Shown here one piece after another: positions 1 to 9,700 of a stretch of 64,000 nt of DNA. Each line of letters starts with the position of its first letter. Position 1 is the stretch's first letter. The stretch comes from CBDDFV01 sp965227335 (GTDB lineage Bacteria; Planctomycetota; Phycisphaerae; Phycisphaerales; SM1A02), in assembly GCA_965227335.1 (NCBI GenBank), contig CBDDFV010000006.1, forward strand, positions 124,001 through 188,000, read 5' to 3'. Under the pieces are notes generated by a model that searched no databases, had not been told where the DNA came from, and saw only the letters and a program-made list of their open reading frames with translations. A program made the translations under genes and the position numbers.

Positions 1-479
1 AGGTTGGCTTCGGCCCGCGCCGCAAGTTCGTCCTCGCCGGCCTCCATGAACGCCGCCCGGGCCTGCTGACCCACCTGCATTGACTCGACGCCGCGCCCGA
101 GGCGGTCCAGCACCTGCATCATCGCCATGCGGGCTCGCGCCGCGTCGACGGGAGCGTGGGCGGCCTCGGCCAGCTCCACGGCCGCCGTGGCCATCGCCAG
201 CGCCTCGTCGTGTCGATTGGCGTAAGCCAGGGCCTGCGCCGCAACCCGACGCGTGCAGGAGCGCGCACGCCCGACGCCGTGCTCGTCGGCGAGGGCGACG
301 AGCGACTGCGTGACGTCGATGGCGCGGCCGAGGTCGTCGATGATGAGCCGCGCGACCTGCTCGGCAAGCTCGATCAGCGTCGCCTCGGGATCACTGTGTG
401 CGGCCAGCCAAGCCGACCGCGAGCGGTCGTCGAGCTGCAGGAGATCGGTCAGCGGCGATGGCGAGACGGGGTCGCGCAT
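1..479 (-). CDS. TPR-type helical-repeat protein, N-terminal part (truncated by window edge)
   Basis: An open minus-strand frame begins with ATG at 479, only 11 nt after the stop of the preceding gene, and runs off the left edge. About 159 residues are visible. They are rich in Ala, Leu, Asp and Glu and contain repeated amphipathic helices (for example EALAMATAAVELAEAA and a later VGQQARAAFMEAGEDE), the look of tetratricopeptide repeats. In planctomycetes, TPR proteins (often with a C-terminal CHAT protease domain) commonly follow an ECF sigma gene and a small regulator, which is the order seen here. The CHAT part is inference because the C-terminus lies outside the window. Probably co-transcribed with the two genes upstream. 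Confidence 0.6.
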   Translation of the reverse strand, partial: MRDPVSPSPLTDLLQLDDRSRSAWLAAHSDPEATLIELAEQVARLIIDDLGRAIDVTQSLVALADEHGVGRARSCTRRVAAQALAYANRHDEALAMATAAVELAEAAHAPVDAARARMAMMQVLDRLGRGVESMQVGQQARAAFMEAGEDELAARAEAN

Positions 480-490
480 GACGGCCCCGG

Positions 491-1117
491 TCAGGCCAGC
501 TCAATGCCGGATGCAACAAGGGCCTCGCCATCCACCGCGACGAGCAGATCGAACACGCCGGTCGGCGTCTCAAGCAGAAAACGGCCGCGGGCGTCAGTGG
601 CGGCGGTCACTGGCGCGTCGCCTCCGCCGGATTCGAACAACGCGACCCCGGAGGGCGCCCGATGCGTGTCATCGATCGTGACCTGACCGCGGATTTGTCG
701 CAGGTCGCCGGTCAGCGTCCCGATCTCGATGTCGACGCGGCCCCACGGCGCCTCCCACGCCATCTGGCGGGCGTCGGTCTCGCCCCGGAATCCGGCGATG
801 GCCGGTCGGGCGCGGCTGTCGAAGACGAGTTTCATGACCACGCGTTCGAGCGACAGAAGTCGCTCCGCCAGGGTCCCGACGGTTCGTCCCGACGGCTGGA
901 AGGCGTCGACAATGCGTTGGGTCGTCTCGGCGCCCGCGGGCGCCTCGAGATTGACGGCGAGGGCGTCGATGATCAGCCGCACCCGCTCGGCGTACGCCGC
1001 ATCCGCAGGCGTGGCGCGAAGATGGGCCTCGATTTGTTCCCGAGCCGCGGGATCCGCGAGATCGCCGGTGACATACTCGACCAGCATCAGGCGGGTGATT
1101 GCATCGGATGACGGCAT
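491..1117 (-). CDS. hypothetical regulator-like protein following an ECF sigma gene
   Basis: 208 aa. I chose ATG 1117 because a strong AGGAGG lies a few bases upstream; an open frame extends further but overlaps the sigma gene. The N-terminus (LMLVEYVTGDLADPAAREQI) looks like an anti-sigma module, an acidic helix with an LxxYxxGxL-type motif, but it has no zinc-binding His/Cys set and no transmembrane segment. The C-terminal half (about residues 130-205) looks beta-rich, with repeated short strands (VTIDDTHRAPSGVALFE, GRFLLETPTGVFDLLVAVDG) like a carboxypeptidase-regulatory-like fold. Position between the ECF sigma and a TPR protein suggests signalling partnership with the sigma factor; that is inference. 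Confidence 0.65.
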   Translation of the reverse strand: MPSSDAITRLMLVEYVTGDLADPAAREQIEAHLRATPADAAYAERVRLIIDALAVNLEAPAGAETTQRIVDAFQPSGRTVGTLAERLLSLERVVMKLVFDSRARPAIAGFRGETDARQMAWEAPWGRVDIEIGTLTGDLRQIRGQVTIDDTHRAPSGVALFESGGGDAPVTAATDARGRFLLETPTGVFDLLVAVDGEALVASGIELA

Positions 1118-1185
1118 GTCTGGCCTCCTGGCAGGGGAAACGTGCCTCGTTCCGCCCCCCGTGATACATGTCGATCGATGTTTGT

Positions 1186-1794
1186 TCAGGACTCGCGTTC
1201 GAGGTCTTCGAGCAGTTCGGCCAGTCGCTCGAGGCATCGGGCCCGGGTCGGTCCGATACTCCCGATGGGCATGTTCAATTCTCGCGATATCGCCTCATAG
1301 CCGCCAGAACCATCTTCGCGATAGAGGGCGGTCAGCAGGCGTTCACACCGTCCGCCGAGGCGGCGGAGCGCCGTTCCGACACGGGCCGCGCGCTCCCACG
1401 CCTCGACGTCGTCGGGCGGGGCCTGTCGTCCGGCTGGGGACGGCGGGTCGTCCGGGACGCGGATGCGTCGCCTGGCGGCGACCCGGCGACTGATCCGGAG
1501 GCTGGTCGTGATAAGCCACTTGGGCAGGCCGCGCCGGTTCCGGAGCTTCGGCAACTGGTGGATCAGGGCGAGGAAGACCTCCTGCAGGACGTCCTCGGCG
1601 GCCTCCGCGTCGAGTCCGTGGCGACGGGCGACGGTATAGACGAGTCGGTGGTAGCGGGCGACGAGCGCCTCCCACGCGTCGGCCTCCCCGGCGATACACG
1701 CGTCGATGACCTCATCGTCGCTGCGTTCGGGCCATGGATCGGCGGGCGTGATCGCCACGGTCAGTCTCGTCTCCTTCGGGCGGCGGGTCCGCAC
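1186..1794 (-). CDS. ECF-type RNA polymerase sigma-70 factor
   Basis: 202 aa from a GTG at 1794; a GTG at 1758 with GGAG upstream is an equally good start. Region 2 is visible at about residues 35-95 (WEALVARYHRLVYTVARR, then AEDVLQEVFLALIHQLPKL), and region 4 at about 150-200 ends in the helix-turn-helix YEAISRELNMPIGSIGPTRA. Length and layout match extracytoplasmic-function sigma factors, which direct RNA polymerase to a small regulon. It is first in a minus-strand cluster with the regulator-like gene and the TPR protein. No zinc-binding anti-sigma protein is seen next to it. Confidence 0.9.
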   Translation of the reverse strand: MRTRRPKETRLTVAITPADPWPERSDDEVIDACIAGEADAWEALVARYHRLVYTVARRHGLDAEAAEDVLQEVFLALIHQLPKLRNRRGLPKWLITTSLRISRRVAARRRIRVPDDPPSPAGRQAPPDDVEAWERAARVGTALRRLGGRCERLLTALYREDGSGGYEAISRELNMPIGSIGPTRARCLERLAELLEDLERES

Positions 1795-1857
1795 GTGACG
1801 AACGCCGGCCCAAACCCGTCACTCTACCAGAGTTGCAGCAAATCACGCGCAGGCCCG

Positions 1858-2298
1858 GTGCGACCGCGTGGTCGGTCGGGCGCGCATGGCGGGCACAGCA
1901 CAGTTCGTGACAGAGTCAAGAACTACTATGAGAATGGTCAGTTTGGTCATGCTGCAAGCGAGGGCACGAAGATCTACTGCGAGCTGATCCGTGACCTCAC
2001 TGATCGCACTGATGACGGAAGAGCCCTGGTCAATGCTGTGTTTGGCAGCTCGCCGTTTAAAGATCCACCACACCTCCAGCTCAATCCGCTTACCACCGAG
2101 TCCGAGAGGAACCTCCAAGACGGGCAAGGGCATTTGTCCCGGGGGTTGGTGACTGGCTTTCGCAATCCGATCTCGCATGCTCCGATGGACGCCGCCGTCC
2201 CAGCGCTGTTCTCCGAACTCGACTGCTTGAACGTGCTCAGTCTTGTGTCTTATCTCGTAACTCGCCTCGACAACGTGACGGTGAATGCCCCCACTTGA
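1858..2298 (+). pseudogene. TIGR02391 (Ymh)-like C-terminal domain, probably a 5'-truncated remnant
   Basis: From about 1912 the plus frame encodes a region resembling TIGR02391/Ymh: YYENGQFGHAASEGTKIY, then DDGRALVNAVFGSS, ending in GHLSRGLVTGFRNPISHAPM, matching the family's 'dG.aLm..aF' and 'G...G...RNP.aH' signatures. Only this C-terminal domain is present (about 125 aa). The only near start is a GTG at 1858 with no clear ribosome site, in sequence overlapping the promoter side of the sigma gene. TIGR02391 proteins are usually longer and often sit in mobile or abortive-infection contexts. Likely a relic at the edge of the integrated region, though a short intact gene cannot be excluded. 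Confidence 0.5.
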
Positions 2299-2528
2299 GC
2301 CCCAATCGCCGGAGGTCGGGGACGTTGACACGGCGGCGGCCCGCTGTCGACGCCCATGGCCGATTGACACTCGCACCCGCCCCGCCACTCCACCTTGCAC
2401 AAGCGCTTGCACGGACCCGCGTCCACCCGGGACAACCCCTGGCCTCTTCTGCCCAATCCCGGCAAAATCCCCCGTCTCCCGGCCCCTCCCGCCCGATCGC
2501 CGTAACCGTCGCCCAGGACAAAAGAAAG

Positions 2529-2557
2529 CCGCCGCTGACCTCTCTGGTCAACGGCGG
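2529..2557 (-). terminator. rho-independent-type terminator behind the tRNA-Gly 3' half (left copy)
   Basis: On the minus strand a 12-bp stem CCGCCGTTGACC / GGTCAGCGGCGG (one G-T pair) with loop AGAGA is followed by CTTTCTTTTG. The same hairpin follows the right tRNA copy at 42359-42387. Confidence 0.75.
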
Positions 2558-2564
2558 TCATCAA

Positions 2565-2606
2565 AGCGGGTGAAGGGATTCGAACCCTCGACATTCACGT
2601 TGGCAA
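2565..2606 (-). pseudogene. tRNA-Gly(GCC) 3' half (left copy)
   Basis: Reading the minus strand from 2606: anticodon loop TTGCCAA (anticodon GCC), 3' anticodon-stem strand, variable loop ATGTC, T-arm GAGGG-TTCGAAT-CCCTT, acceptor strand CACCCGC and discriminator T, exactly the tRNA-Gly arrangement. The expected 5' half (starting GCGGGTG with a D-arm) is absent: the next 80 bases toward higher coordinates contain no such sequence. So this is a half tRNA, as left at one end of an integrated element. Confidence 0.85.
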
Positions 2607-2689
2607 CACTCCGGCGCCGGTTCGCAAGTGTCGATTTTGTCGATACTTACGGTTTCGCGGAATCCGCTTTGCACAAGCGCTTCTAGCGC

Positions 2690-3004
2690 TTACTCGATCC
2701 GCGGGCGACCTGCGCGGCGTGCCGCGCAGCCGTCGTACTTTCGCGCGATCAGTTCCCGGTGCCCCCGAAGAATCGTGTCCGGCGTCACGATCGTCCCGAG
2801 TTCACGCAGCGCGGCCCGCCCGAGCCGCTTGCCCTTCACGGCCAATCGGCGACGCTGGTCATCGCTCAGGCGCAGTCGCCGATCGCCGTTGACCTCCATG
2901 AGGACCCGAATCTGTTCCTCCAGGAACGCGATTCGACGTCGCTGCTCTTCGAGCAGCAGACCCGCGATCGCGACCAACATCATCCGCACCGGAAATGACC
3001 ACAT
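2690..3004 (-). pseudogene. N-terminal fragment of an integrase-type (rve-family) transposase
   Basis: 104 aa, starting MWSFPVRMMLVAIAGL and ending in GRPRIE. The sequence resembles the N-terminal helix-turn-helix/coiled-coil part of integrase-type transposases common in planctomycetes: EEQIRVLMEVNGDRRLRLSD, then LAVKGKRLGRAALRELGTIV, then TPDTILRGHRELIARKYDG. The catalytic DDE region, about 250 residues in the family, is missing; the frame stops 84 bp from the left direct repeat. It is most likely a relic cut by integration or deletion at the att junction. Confidence 0.65.
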
Positions 3005-3304
3005 CCGGGCACTCTACCCGTTCCAAAATGGGTCGTCTGCGGCCCTTGGTGGTCACAGGCCGTGAGGCGCATCCGCCTGTCCTTCATCGACTTGTAGGTC
3101 GGCTGAGGTTGGAACAGGACGGGATTTGCTTAGCGGCCTGCTAAGGAAGATCAAGTCCCGCGAACCAGCCTGTGAGTCCCACGTTCCCATAAAGCACGGT
3201 TGGCTCCCCTCCGCGCTCGAACACAGCGCGTGCACAATCGCTGCTTCGGCGTCTCGGCAGGACTTGCTGTCGTGCCGCGGCGTTCGACGGCAAAGCAGCC
3301 GGTT
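3005..3304. other. intergenic stretch without a recognisable gene
   Basis: 300 bp between the transposase fragment and the lipoprotein gene. Short frames here have no family features or convincing ribosome sites. One small inverted pair (CTTAGCGGCCTGCTAAG near 3127-3143) could be a terminator stem but lacks a T-run. I see nothing else. Confidence 0.5.
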
Positions 3305-3733
3305 CTACCGAACACTGCCGACCTCCACAAACCGCTTGGCCACCGCAGCGTCTCTCTCAGCGGGCGTACCGATAATGCAGTAGAGCGTACCATCGCTGTC
3401 ACCCCACAAAAGATGCAACCCAACTGCCTTAGGGCCAGGTACATCGCCGGCCAGTAGACCAGCCCCCGAAGCGTACTCGGCCGTGAGGCCCTGAACGAGG
3501 TCAAACACGTCGGCATCCTGCGACCGAACTCGCAGCACACCGGACGGGGGAACCCTAAACACATACGCCCCCGATGGGTCTCTGGGAACAGGTCCTGCTG
3601 CTTCCGAGATCTCAACCTTGAAGACGCCGCGAAACCCATCTGGCACCACAAAGTGGACATCATGCGGCCTTTCGCACGCCGAGCAGATCAGAATGCCCAC
3701 CGCACAGGCCATCGCAACAATGCGACTTACCAT
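3305..3733 (-). CDS. small lipoprotein, DUF6843-like, downstream of the RHS gene
   Basis: 142 aa. It starts with ATG 3733, overlapping the end of the RHS gene by 7 bp, so it is translationally coupled. The N-terminus has a basic residue, a hydrophobic run and a lipobox ending ICSAC at about residue 19, predicting a lipid-anchored protein. The mature part begins HFVVPDGFRGVFKVEISE, resembling the DUF6843 motif (PdGy.G.v.v), continues with a short beta-rich region (GAYVFRVPPSGVLRVRS) and ends without further known motifs. A small gene directly behind an RHS gene is the usual place for an immunity protein, but nothing in the sequence shows that role; a structural surface lipoprotein is equally possible. 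Confidence 0.7.
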   Translation of the reverse strand: MVSRIVAMACAVGILICSACERPHDVHFVVPDGFRGVFKVEISEAAGPVPRDPSGAYVFRVPPSGVLRVRSQDADVFDLVQGLTAEYASGAGLLAGDVPGPKAVGLHLLWGDSDGTLYCIIGTPAERDAAVAKRFVEVGSVR

Positions 3734-6700
3734 GACCGGTTGGGCCCCTGGAAGTAGTTCTTCGAGTTTAGGTTCATGATACCTGGCCCTGATCCCCGCG
3801 CTGGCATTGTATAGAAGAGACGCTTATTGATTATTGCCTCATAACTCGGAAAACGATTCGTCCAGCCGTCGACGTCGACTCTGCCGGAAGTTCCCATGGC
3901 GTCGGTCTTGCGCACGGTGAACTCCACCTTGAAGTCGATGTTTGGGGTAACCGGGCCGGGTCCAAAGGGGTAGTTCCCCGAGGCTCTCACGCGAATCCTC
4001 GACTCGCAGCCTCCTGGACGATCATACCACGTGACATCCACGGCTGGGGTACCGCGCTTGCGCTGTACAATCCCACCACGCGGCGCCGACCACCATGCAA
4101 GACGTCGACGTTCCGTGACATCGCTCCCGGATAACACCCTAATCGCGCCGATTGTCGTCATCAGGCTTCCAACAGCACGGCTATCGATGTTTACCTTCGT
4201 GAAGATGCGCGACGTGCCGGGCTCGCCAGGCTTCCTACCATCAGTCTTCACGATCCACCGAAGCCCCGGCGGCTTGAACCACAGTCCTGGCACCGAACGG
4301 AGTTGGTTCGTTCCACCATCCCACGTCGCTGCCGGCTTGCCGATTCGCCCTGGAATGAACGCATTGAACTCCAGATCCAAGGAGATCAGACCCGTCGGAT
4401 CGACGAACACGATCGGTCGAGATCTCACATACTGATAAAGGCTCATTCCATCGACAAACGATGCTCCGGAGGTATGGTCCGAGTCAACTGAGACGGCACC
4501 GGACTCATCCGCAATCGGATCGCGCTCAAGCCACCGACCAGTGTCCGGATCGTACTGCCGGCGCTTCACCTGAGACGTCCTCAACTCTGCGTCGAGATAG
4601 TAACCGCACCACCCCGTGTGGCCGTCCACAGCACCCGTTGACAGCACACCCGGCGCCAACGCCGCGTTCGCTCCCGACGCCGTCGCGATGCTGTAGTCGC
4701 CCGCCATATCGATGTCGCCGTCGCGATCCAGGTCGTACTCAGCGCGATAGTTGGCGTCGCCGATGGCCGACCCCGCCACAGCCACGGCGCGGATTGCGTA
4801 GATGTCGTTGGCGTTGTCGACCGCCCCGTCGCCGCTGACGTCGACCGGGTGGTGATGTCGAGCCATGCCGTACGCGCTGTACGTCACCCGCTCGGCCACT
4901 GCCGCCGCCTCGTCGATCACCGCCACGGATGAGAAGAGCACATCGGTCAGGTGATACCAGTCGTTCTCGTAGGAGCCGTCGGCGCCCTGATCCTCGCGAT
5001 GCAGGATGAGGTCATTGATCGACCGAGCGCCCCAGACATGCTGCACGGTGCGGCTCGTCGGCGTACCGTTGGGATCATCCGTCACGGCCGACTCAAGCAG
5101 CCGCCAACCGGCGCTGTAGTACATCAGGCGCTCTTCGTCGGGCGATCGCGTGACCGTGCGCCAGCCGAGGCCGTTGAACTCGTACTCGCCGCGCAAGGTC
5201 GTCGACGTCGAGACGAGTTCGACCTTGACGAGCCGATCCCACGCATCATGCGTGTACCGGACGTGATCACCGCTCGTCAGGTGCTGTTTGGCCAGGTTGC
5301 CAGCCGTGTCGTGCTCGAGATCGAGCGCGGCGGTGCCGGGCGGCGTGAGCTGGGTGATCTGATTGAGTTCATTGTGGGCGCGGGTCTCGGTTTCCGAGAC
5401 GCCGAAGACGCCGTTGTCGTCGGTCTCGGTCGCCACACTGTCCCAGTTGCCCAGGGCGTCGAGACGCCACTCCTGGCTCCCCAGCTTGTGGGTCACGCTG
5501 GAGGCGCCATCCCACACGCCCCGCCGGGCGTCGGCCAGACGGTGCAACCCGTCGTACTCGTACGTGTGGCTGAGCGGGAGTTGTCCGCCCGGCCGCGCAT
5601 CGAACGCGGCGAGGCGATTCGACGCCTTGTCATACTGGTACTCGATCTCCACTATCGGCGGGATCGCGGGATACGCCTGCGGCGGGATTTGTGCGTCGAA
5701 GTCGCTGTCAATCCACATGTGCCGCGCCACCCGTCCAAAGCGATCCAGTCCCGGGTAGACGCCGTCATTGCGCTCCCCGTTGTGCGCGACCTGGCGGTCG
5801 AGTTGTACGCTCGGCTGGAAGTACTCGACCTGGCTCAGCATGCCGAGTCCGACATGATCGTAGATCACGAACCGATCGGTATCGAGTTTGTAGGACGCGA
5901 CGCGACTGATGGCGGTGTTGACATCGCTGGTCAGCCCGAACGTCGCCGAGTACTTGGCGTGAAGCTGCGCGCCGTCGGGATACGTGAGCGTGCTCAGCCG
6001 GCTGAAGTTGCCCGAGCTGAAAGGCTGCACTTCATAGGTGTACCCCACCGACTCCGTGTCGCCGCCGGGAACGGCCCCCGTCGGATTCTGATCCACCGCC
6101 GTCGTCTGCCAGAGAGAGTCGTAGGCAAAGGACACCATGTTCTCGACCGCGGCGCCGGAGAGGGACTGCACGGAATCGACGCGACCGAAGTCGTCGTACG
6201 AGGTCTCGATGGCATCGATCGTCTGGTCAATGGCCACACCGGTGACTCCAGTGCTACCAAACGTGTCGATCTCATCGCGCTCAACACGGCCAAGTTCATC
6301 TCGGGTATAGACGTGCACCGTACCGTTCTCGTCGGTGAGCTGAATCAACTCTCCTTGAGCATTGTACGCGTGCTCGATCGTTGCGGCACTTCCAGAGCCG
6401 CCGCCGCCGCCTCCGCCGCCACCTCCGCCGCCGATACCGGCGTCAAACGGGTACTTGATCTCACGAAGCAGGTCGTTGGAGGCGATCTCGCTGGGCGCCG
6501 TCAGCGTGACACCGTACACATAGTCCGTTTGCTGAACTTCAACCGACCCGGTCTGAGGTGAATAGGCGGTCAACGCGATCGTATTGCTGAGGCCGTCGTA
6601 CATCGTCGCCGTCGCCCGGTTGACATCCGGCCGGGTGGCGTCCAGACCAGCGGTAATCTCCCACCGCTCTTCGCCCGGCAACCCTGTCCATTCAAACTCG

Positions 6701-9700
6701 ATCGGAGCCGCCGCATCGACGTTCTCCACGACCATGACCGAGCGGCCGAGGTCGTCGTAGTACGTCTTGGCGAGCCGCCCCTCCGGGTCTCGCATGAGGT
6801 CGGTGGCCCCTCGCGTGTTGTAGGTGACGCCCGAGATGATCTCATCGCCGGGCCAGCCGGTTGTGTCATCCCACATGGGCGGGTTCTTCTGATCCAGCGC
6901 CGGCACCGAGGTCGCCCCCCCGCTGAATCGGAAGTCACTCTGGTTCGTGCCATACTGCACGCTTCGAATGGGACGATCCGCGCCATCGAAGTAGGTCCCA
7001 GAGAACATCGCGATCACGCGCTCTCGGTCAGTCTGCGTGGTCGACATCGCCCACGTCCCCAGATCGCCCAGGTCGGTGTCGGCGACGTGGGAAGCGCGCA
7101 TGTAGACGGTGACCAGGTCAGCCATCCCAGCGTTGTCCGCGGCGTCGCCATCGATATAACGCTGATGAGTCTCCTCGAGAACGATCAGATCCGACACATC
7201 AGTGCTGTGACTCGACAGCGCGTACAGATCCGCGAAAGTCACCGTCGAATCTGGCGCTGCCGCGTACGAGATAACACTTCGCCCCAACCCGTCGAAGCTC
7301 GAGAGTGACATCGGGCCGGTCGGCGCCCAGGTCGCAATCGCTCGGCCCGACTCGTCGAACCATGAGTGGGTCTCCAGGAAGGTGGGGGAAGCGAGGGTCG
7401 GATCGATCGCCTGACGCTGACGGAACGCCAAGCCACGCTGGCTGTACGACGTCTCGCTGTATCGCCCCCGGTTCGGGTTGATCGATGTGTCCATGTCGGC
7501 CACGACGGTGTCGAAGACGGCAGACCGGATAGTCCGATCGAGATTGTCGTACTCCACGTAGTCGTGAGGCGGCAAGGGATTCTCGGTACTGGTCCGACGG
7601 TCTCGCCAGTCGTACCGGTGCTTGGTCACGCGGGTCGTCGGGCTCGCCACGGCGCCAAGCCATGCGTCGACGCGCTCAAGGTTCCCGTTGCCAACGGCTT
7701 GGTCGCTGGCGGCCGAACCCGAATCCGTGTCGTAGTGATATGTTGTCACGATCCGCATCTGATCCGGCTCGAGGTTGGAATCGGCGATGCCGCGCTCAAC
7801 CTGAACCACACGATCCAGCACGTCGTACTCGTGACGCGTCACTGAGCCGTTGGCGTTGACGGAATAGTCGAGCCGACCCAACGAGTCGTAGACCTTGACT
7901 TCGCTGTGCAAGCGAGCGGCTGACTGGACAGTAGGTGGATTCGTGCTGTCGTCAATGACAGGAAGGGCGTGCCACTGAGCCGATGCAACCTCGAGCCCCG
8001 ACAGGTCGTGAACCACTGCCGCTCGCGACAGTTCCTCAATCACCTGCCACGCGGCGATCGGCTGGGTCCAGCCACCCGACCCAAGCGCATCGTAAGAATA
8101 CGACGCTGGCGAGAACGCCCCCGCCGCGATTGGCGATCCGCCGGCATTCCGCCACGACGCCTGAATGGGCCCGTTGAACTCTGTCGACACATCATCGATC
8201 GACACAAATTCGTGGGGTAGCGTGAGCTCCAGATAGTAAAGGAGGTTCGCTCGAGACGGGTGCTCGGCCATCGCGCGAACCGTATAGGTGCTCACCAGAC
8301 TTGGGCTGACGAACTCCTGCATGCGGCCCTTGATGTCATAGACGTACTGCGTCGTCAGCGAGCCGCCGTCGTCGTGACGGTTGGCGGACACTGCGGATGC
8401 ATCGAGACCCGGGAACGCCGCGCCAGAGATCAGACCGCTGCTGTTGTCAGCGTTCCGCTCGGCCTCGACCATGGCGCCGTGCCCGGAAGCCGTGTCAAAG
8501 ACACGATGCGTCACACTCTCGTCAGCCCCGATACTGAAAACGTTGTCGCCTCGCTCGTCGAACAGTTCGTACGACGAGTACCAGTCCGTCCCGAGGCCTC
8601 CTGGCCCGTTCTCCCCGGATCGCTCGGACTCGACGCTCGTCTTGATCCAGGCAAGATTGTCGTCAGTACTGGAGCCATGGAAGCCATACTCGAACTCGGT
8701 GACCTCCCTTTCGTCCGCACCTGATGTCTCGCCTCCCAAGCTGCGGTACCTCGTGATCCGAGTCGGCAGATGATCGCGGGTCGCGTCGAGCGCAGCCGAG
8801 TTGCCGTACTCCGTCTTCTCGATCAAGATCCAGTTTGCCAGGCCATCGCCCTCCTTTGCCACGTAGCGCTTGGAGAGCCGGTTGTCGCCCGACGTGTACT
8901 CGAAATGCCTGACCAAGCCAGTCGCATTCGCCGTGTACACGGGAACATCGGTGCCTGCGCCACCGGGGTCATAGGCGCTGGTTGCTTCGGGGGAGAACTC
9001 CGTCACCCGGGTCTTTGCCGTCGCGTCATATCCGTAGCGCCAGACCCATCGCCACTGCGACGGCGATGCCTGCGTCGCGTCCTCGATGACCCGCGCCTGG
9101 AGATATGGCACACCGTCACCGGTTGGATCGATGTACTCGTAGTACATCTTCCTGTAGGTCGCGAACGCCGATCCGTCCCACTGGTCCTCATCCACGACCA
9201 CGGTATCGGCGAACGGTGTGCCGGACCGATCGTAGTACGTATAGGTCCGACGGACCCCCTGCGTGCCCCCTCCGCCACAGCCGCAGGCCGACTGGACATA
9301 CTCGGTCAACACCCGCGATGAACCGTCATAGGTTTCAATAATCTGCGCCGCCAGATCCACGACGAGGTAATCAACGCCATCATTGAACGCCACCTCGTCG
9401 TCGTCGAGAGCGAGGAGAGCGGCGGTGAAGTTCTCAACACGTTGACTCGGCGTCGCGGCCTGCTGCTGGGCGTAGTACTCGAACTGCTCAGGCTGAATCG
9501 ACAACTTCAACTGACCGGCGCTGCCGCTCCAGTTGAAGGTGAACTGCCCAGGCGGATCGCTGGGTTCGCTCTGATTGTCACCGTGGTAGCGATACTGCGT
9601 CACAAGGACGCGCCAGTTCTCCGCATCGACGGCCGACACATTGTCCAAACGATCGTACTTGACCACCTGGATCAGGTCGCCGTTGCTCCCGAGATCGGCG

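Larger units (their letters stand above)
2391..2606. repeat. 216-bp direct repeat, left copy (candidate attachment site)
   Basis: This block is repeated at 42221-42436 with the same length and orientation and about 8 mismatches by eye (near 96% identity). On the minus strand it reads: anticodon loop to 3' end of a tRNA-Gly, a rho-independent-type hairpin, then about 160 bp of flank containing the palindrome CAAGCGCTTG. Identity stops abruptly at the first base of the anticodon loop (position 2606), where sequence to the right becomes unrelated. This is the geometry of tyrosine-integrase attachment sites inside tRNA genes. Confidence 0.85.

Noticed and set aside
1168..1857. Upstream part of the long plus-strand frame that ends in the TIGR02391-like segment
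   Set aside because: It runs antisense to the ECF sigma gene, which has clear sigma regions 2 and 4; the plus frame there has no family features.
2565..2680. A complete tRNA at the left repeat
   Set aside because: The 3' half folds as tRNA-Gly, but no GCGGGTG acceptor strand or D-arm exists within 100 bases on the expected side; likewise at the right copy.
6401..6440. GC-rich triplet run in the RHS gene as a regulatory repeat
   Set aside because: It is in frame and encodes a poly-Gly linker between YD-repeat blocks; no sign of function beyond that, though its length may vary between strains.
4951..6561. A 536-aa plus-strand frame inside the RHS gene
   Set aside because: It is antisense to clear YD repeats, has a random-looking Arg/Val-rich composition and no motif; GC-rich codon bias opens such shadows.
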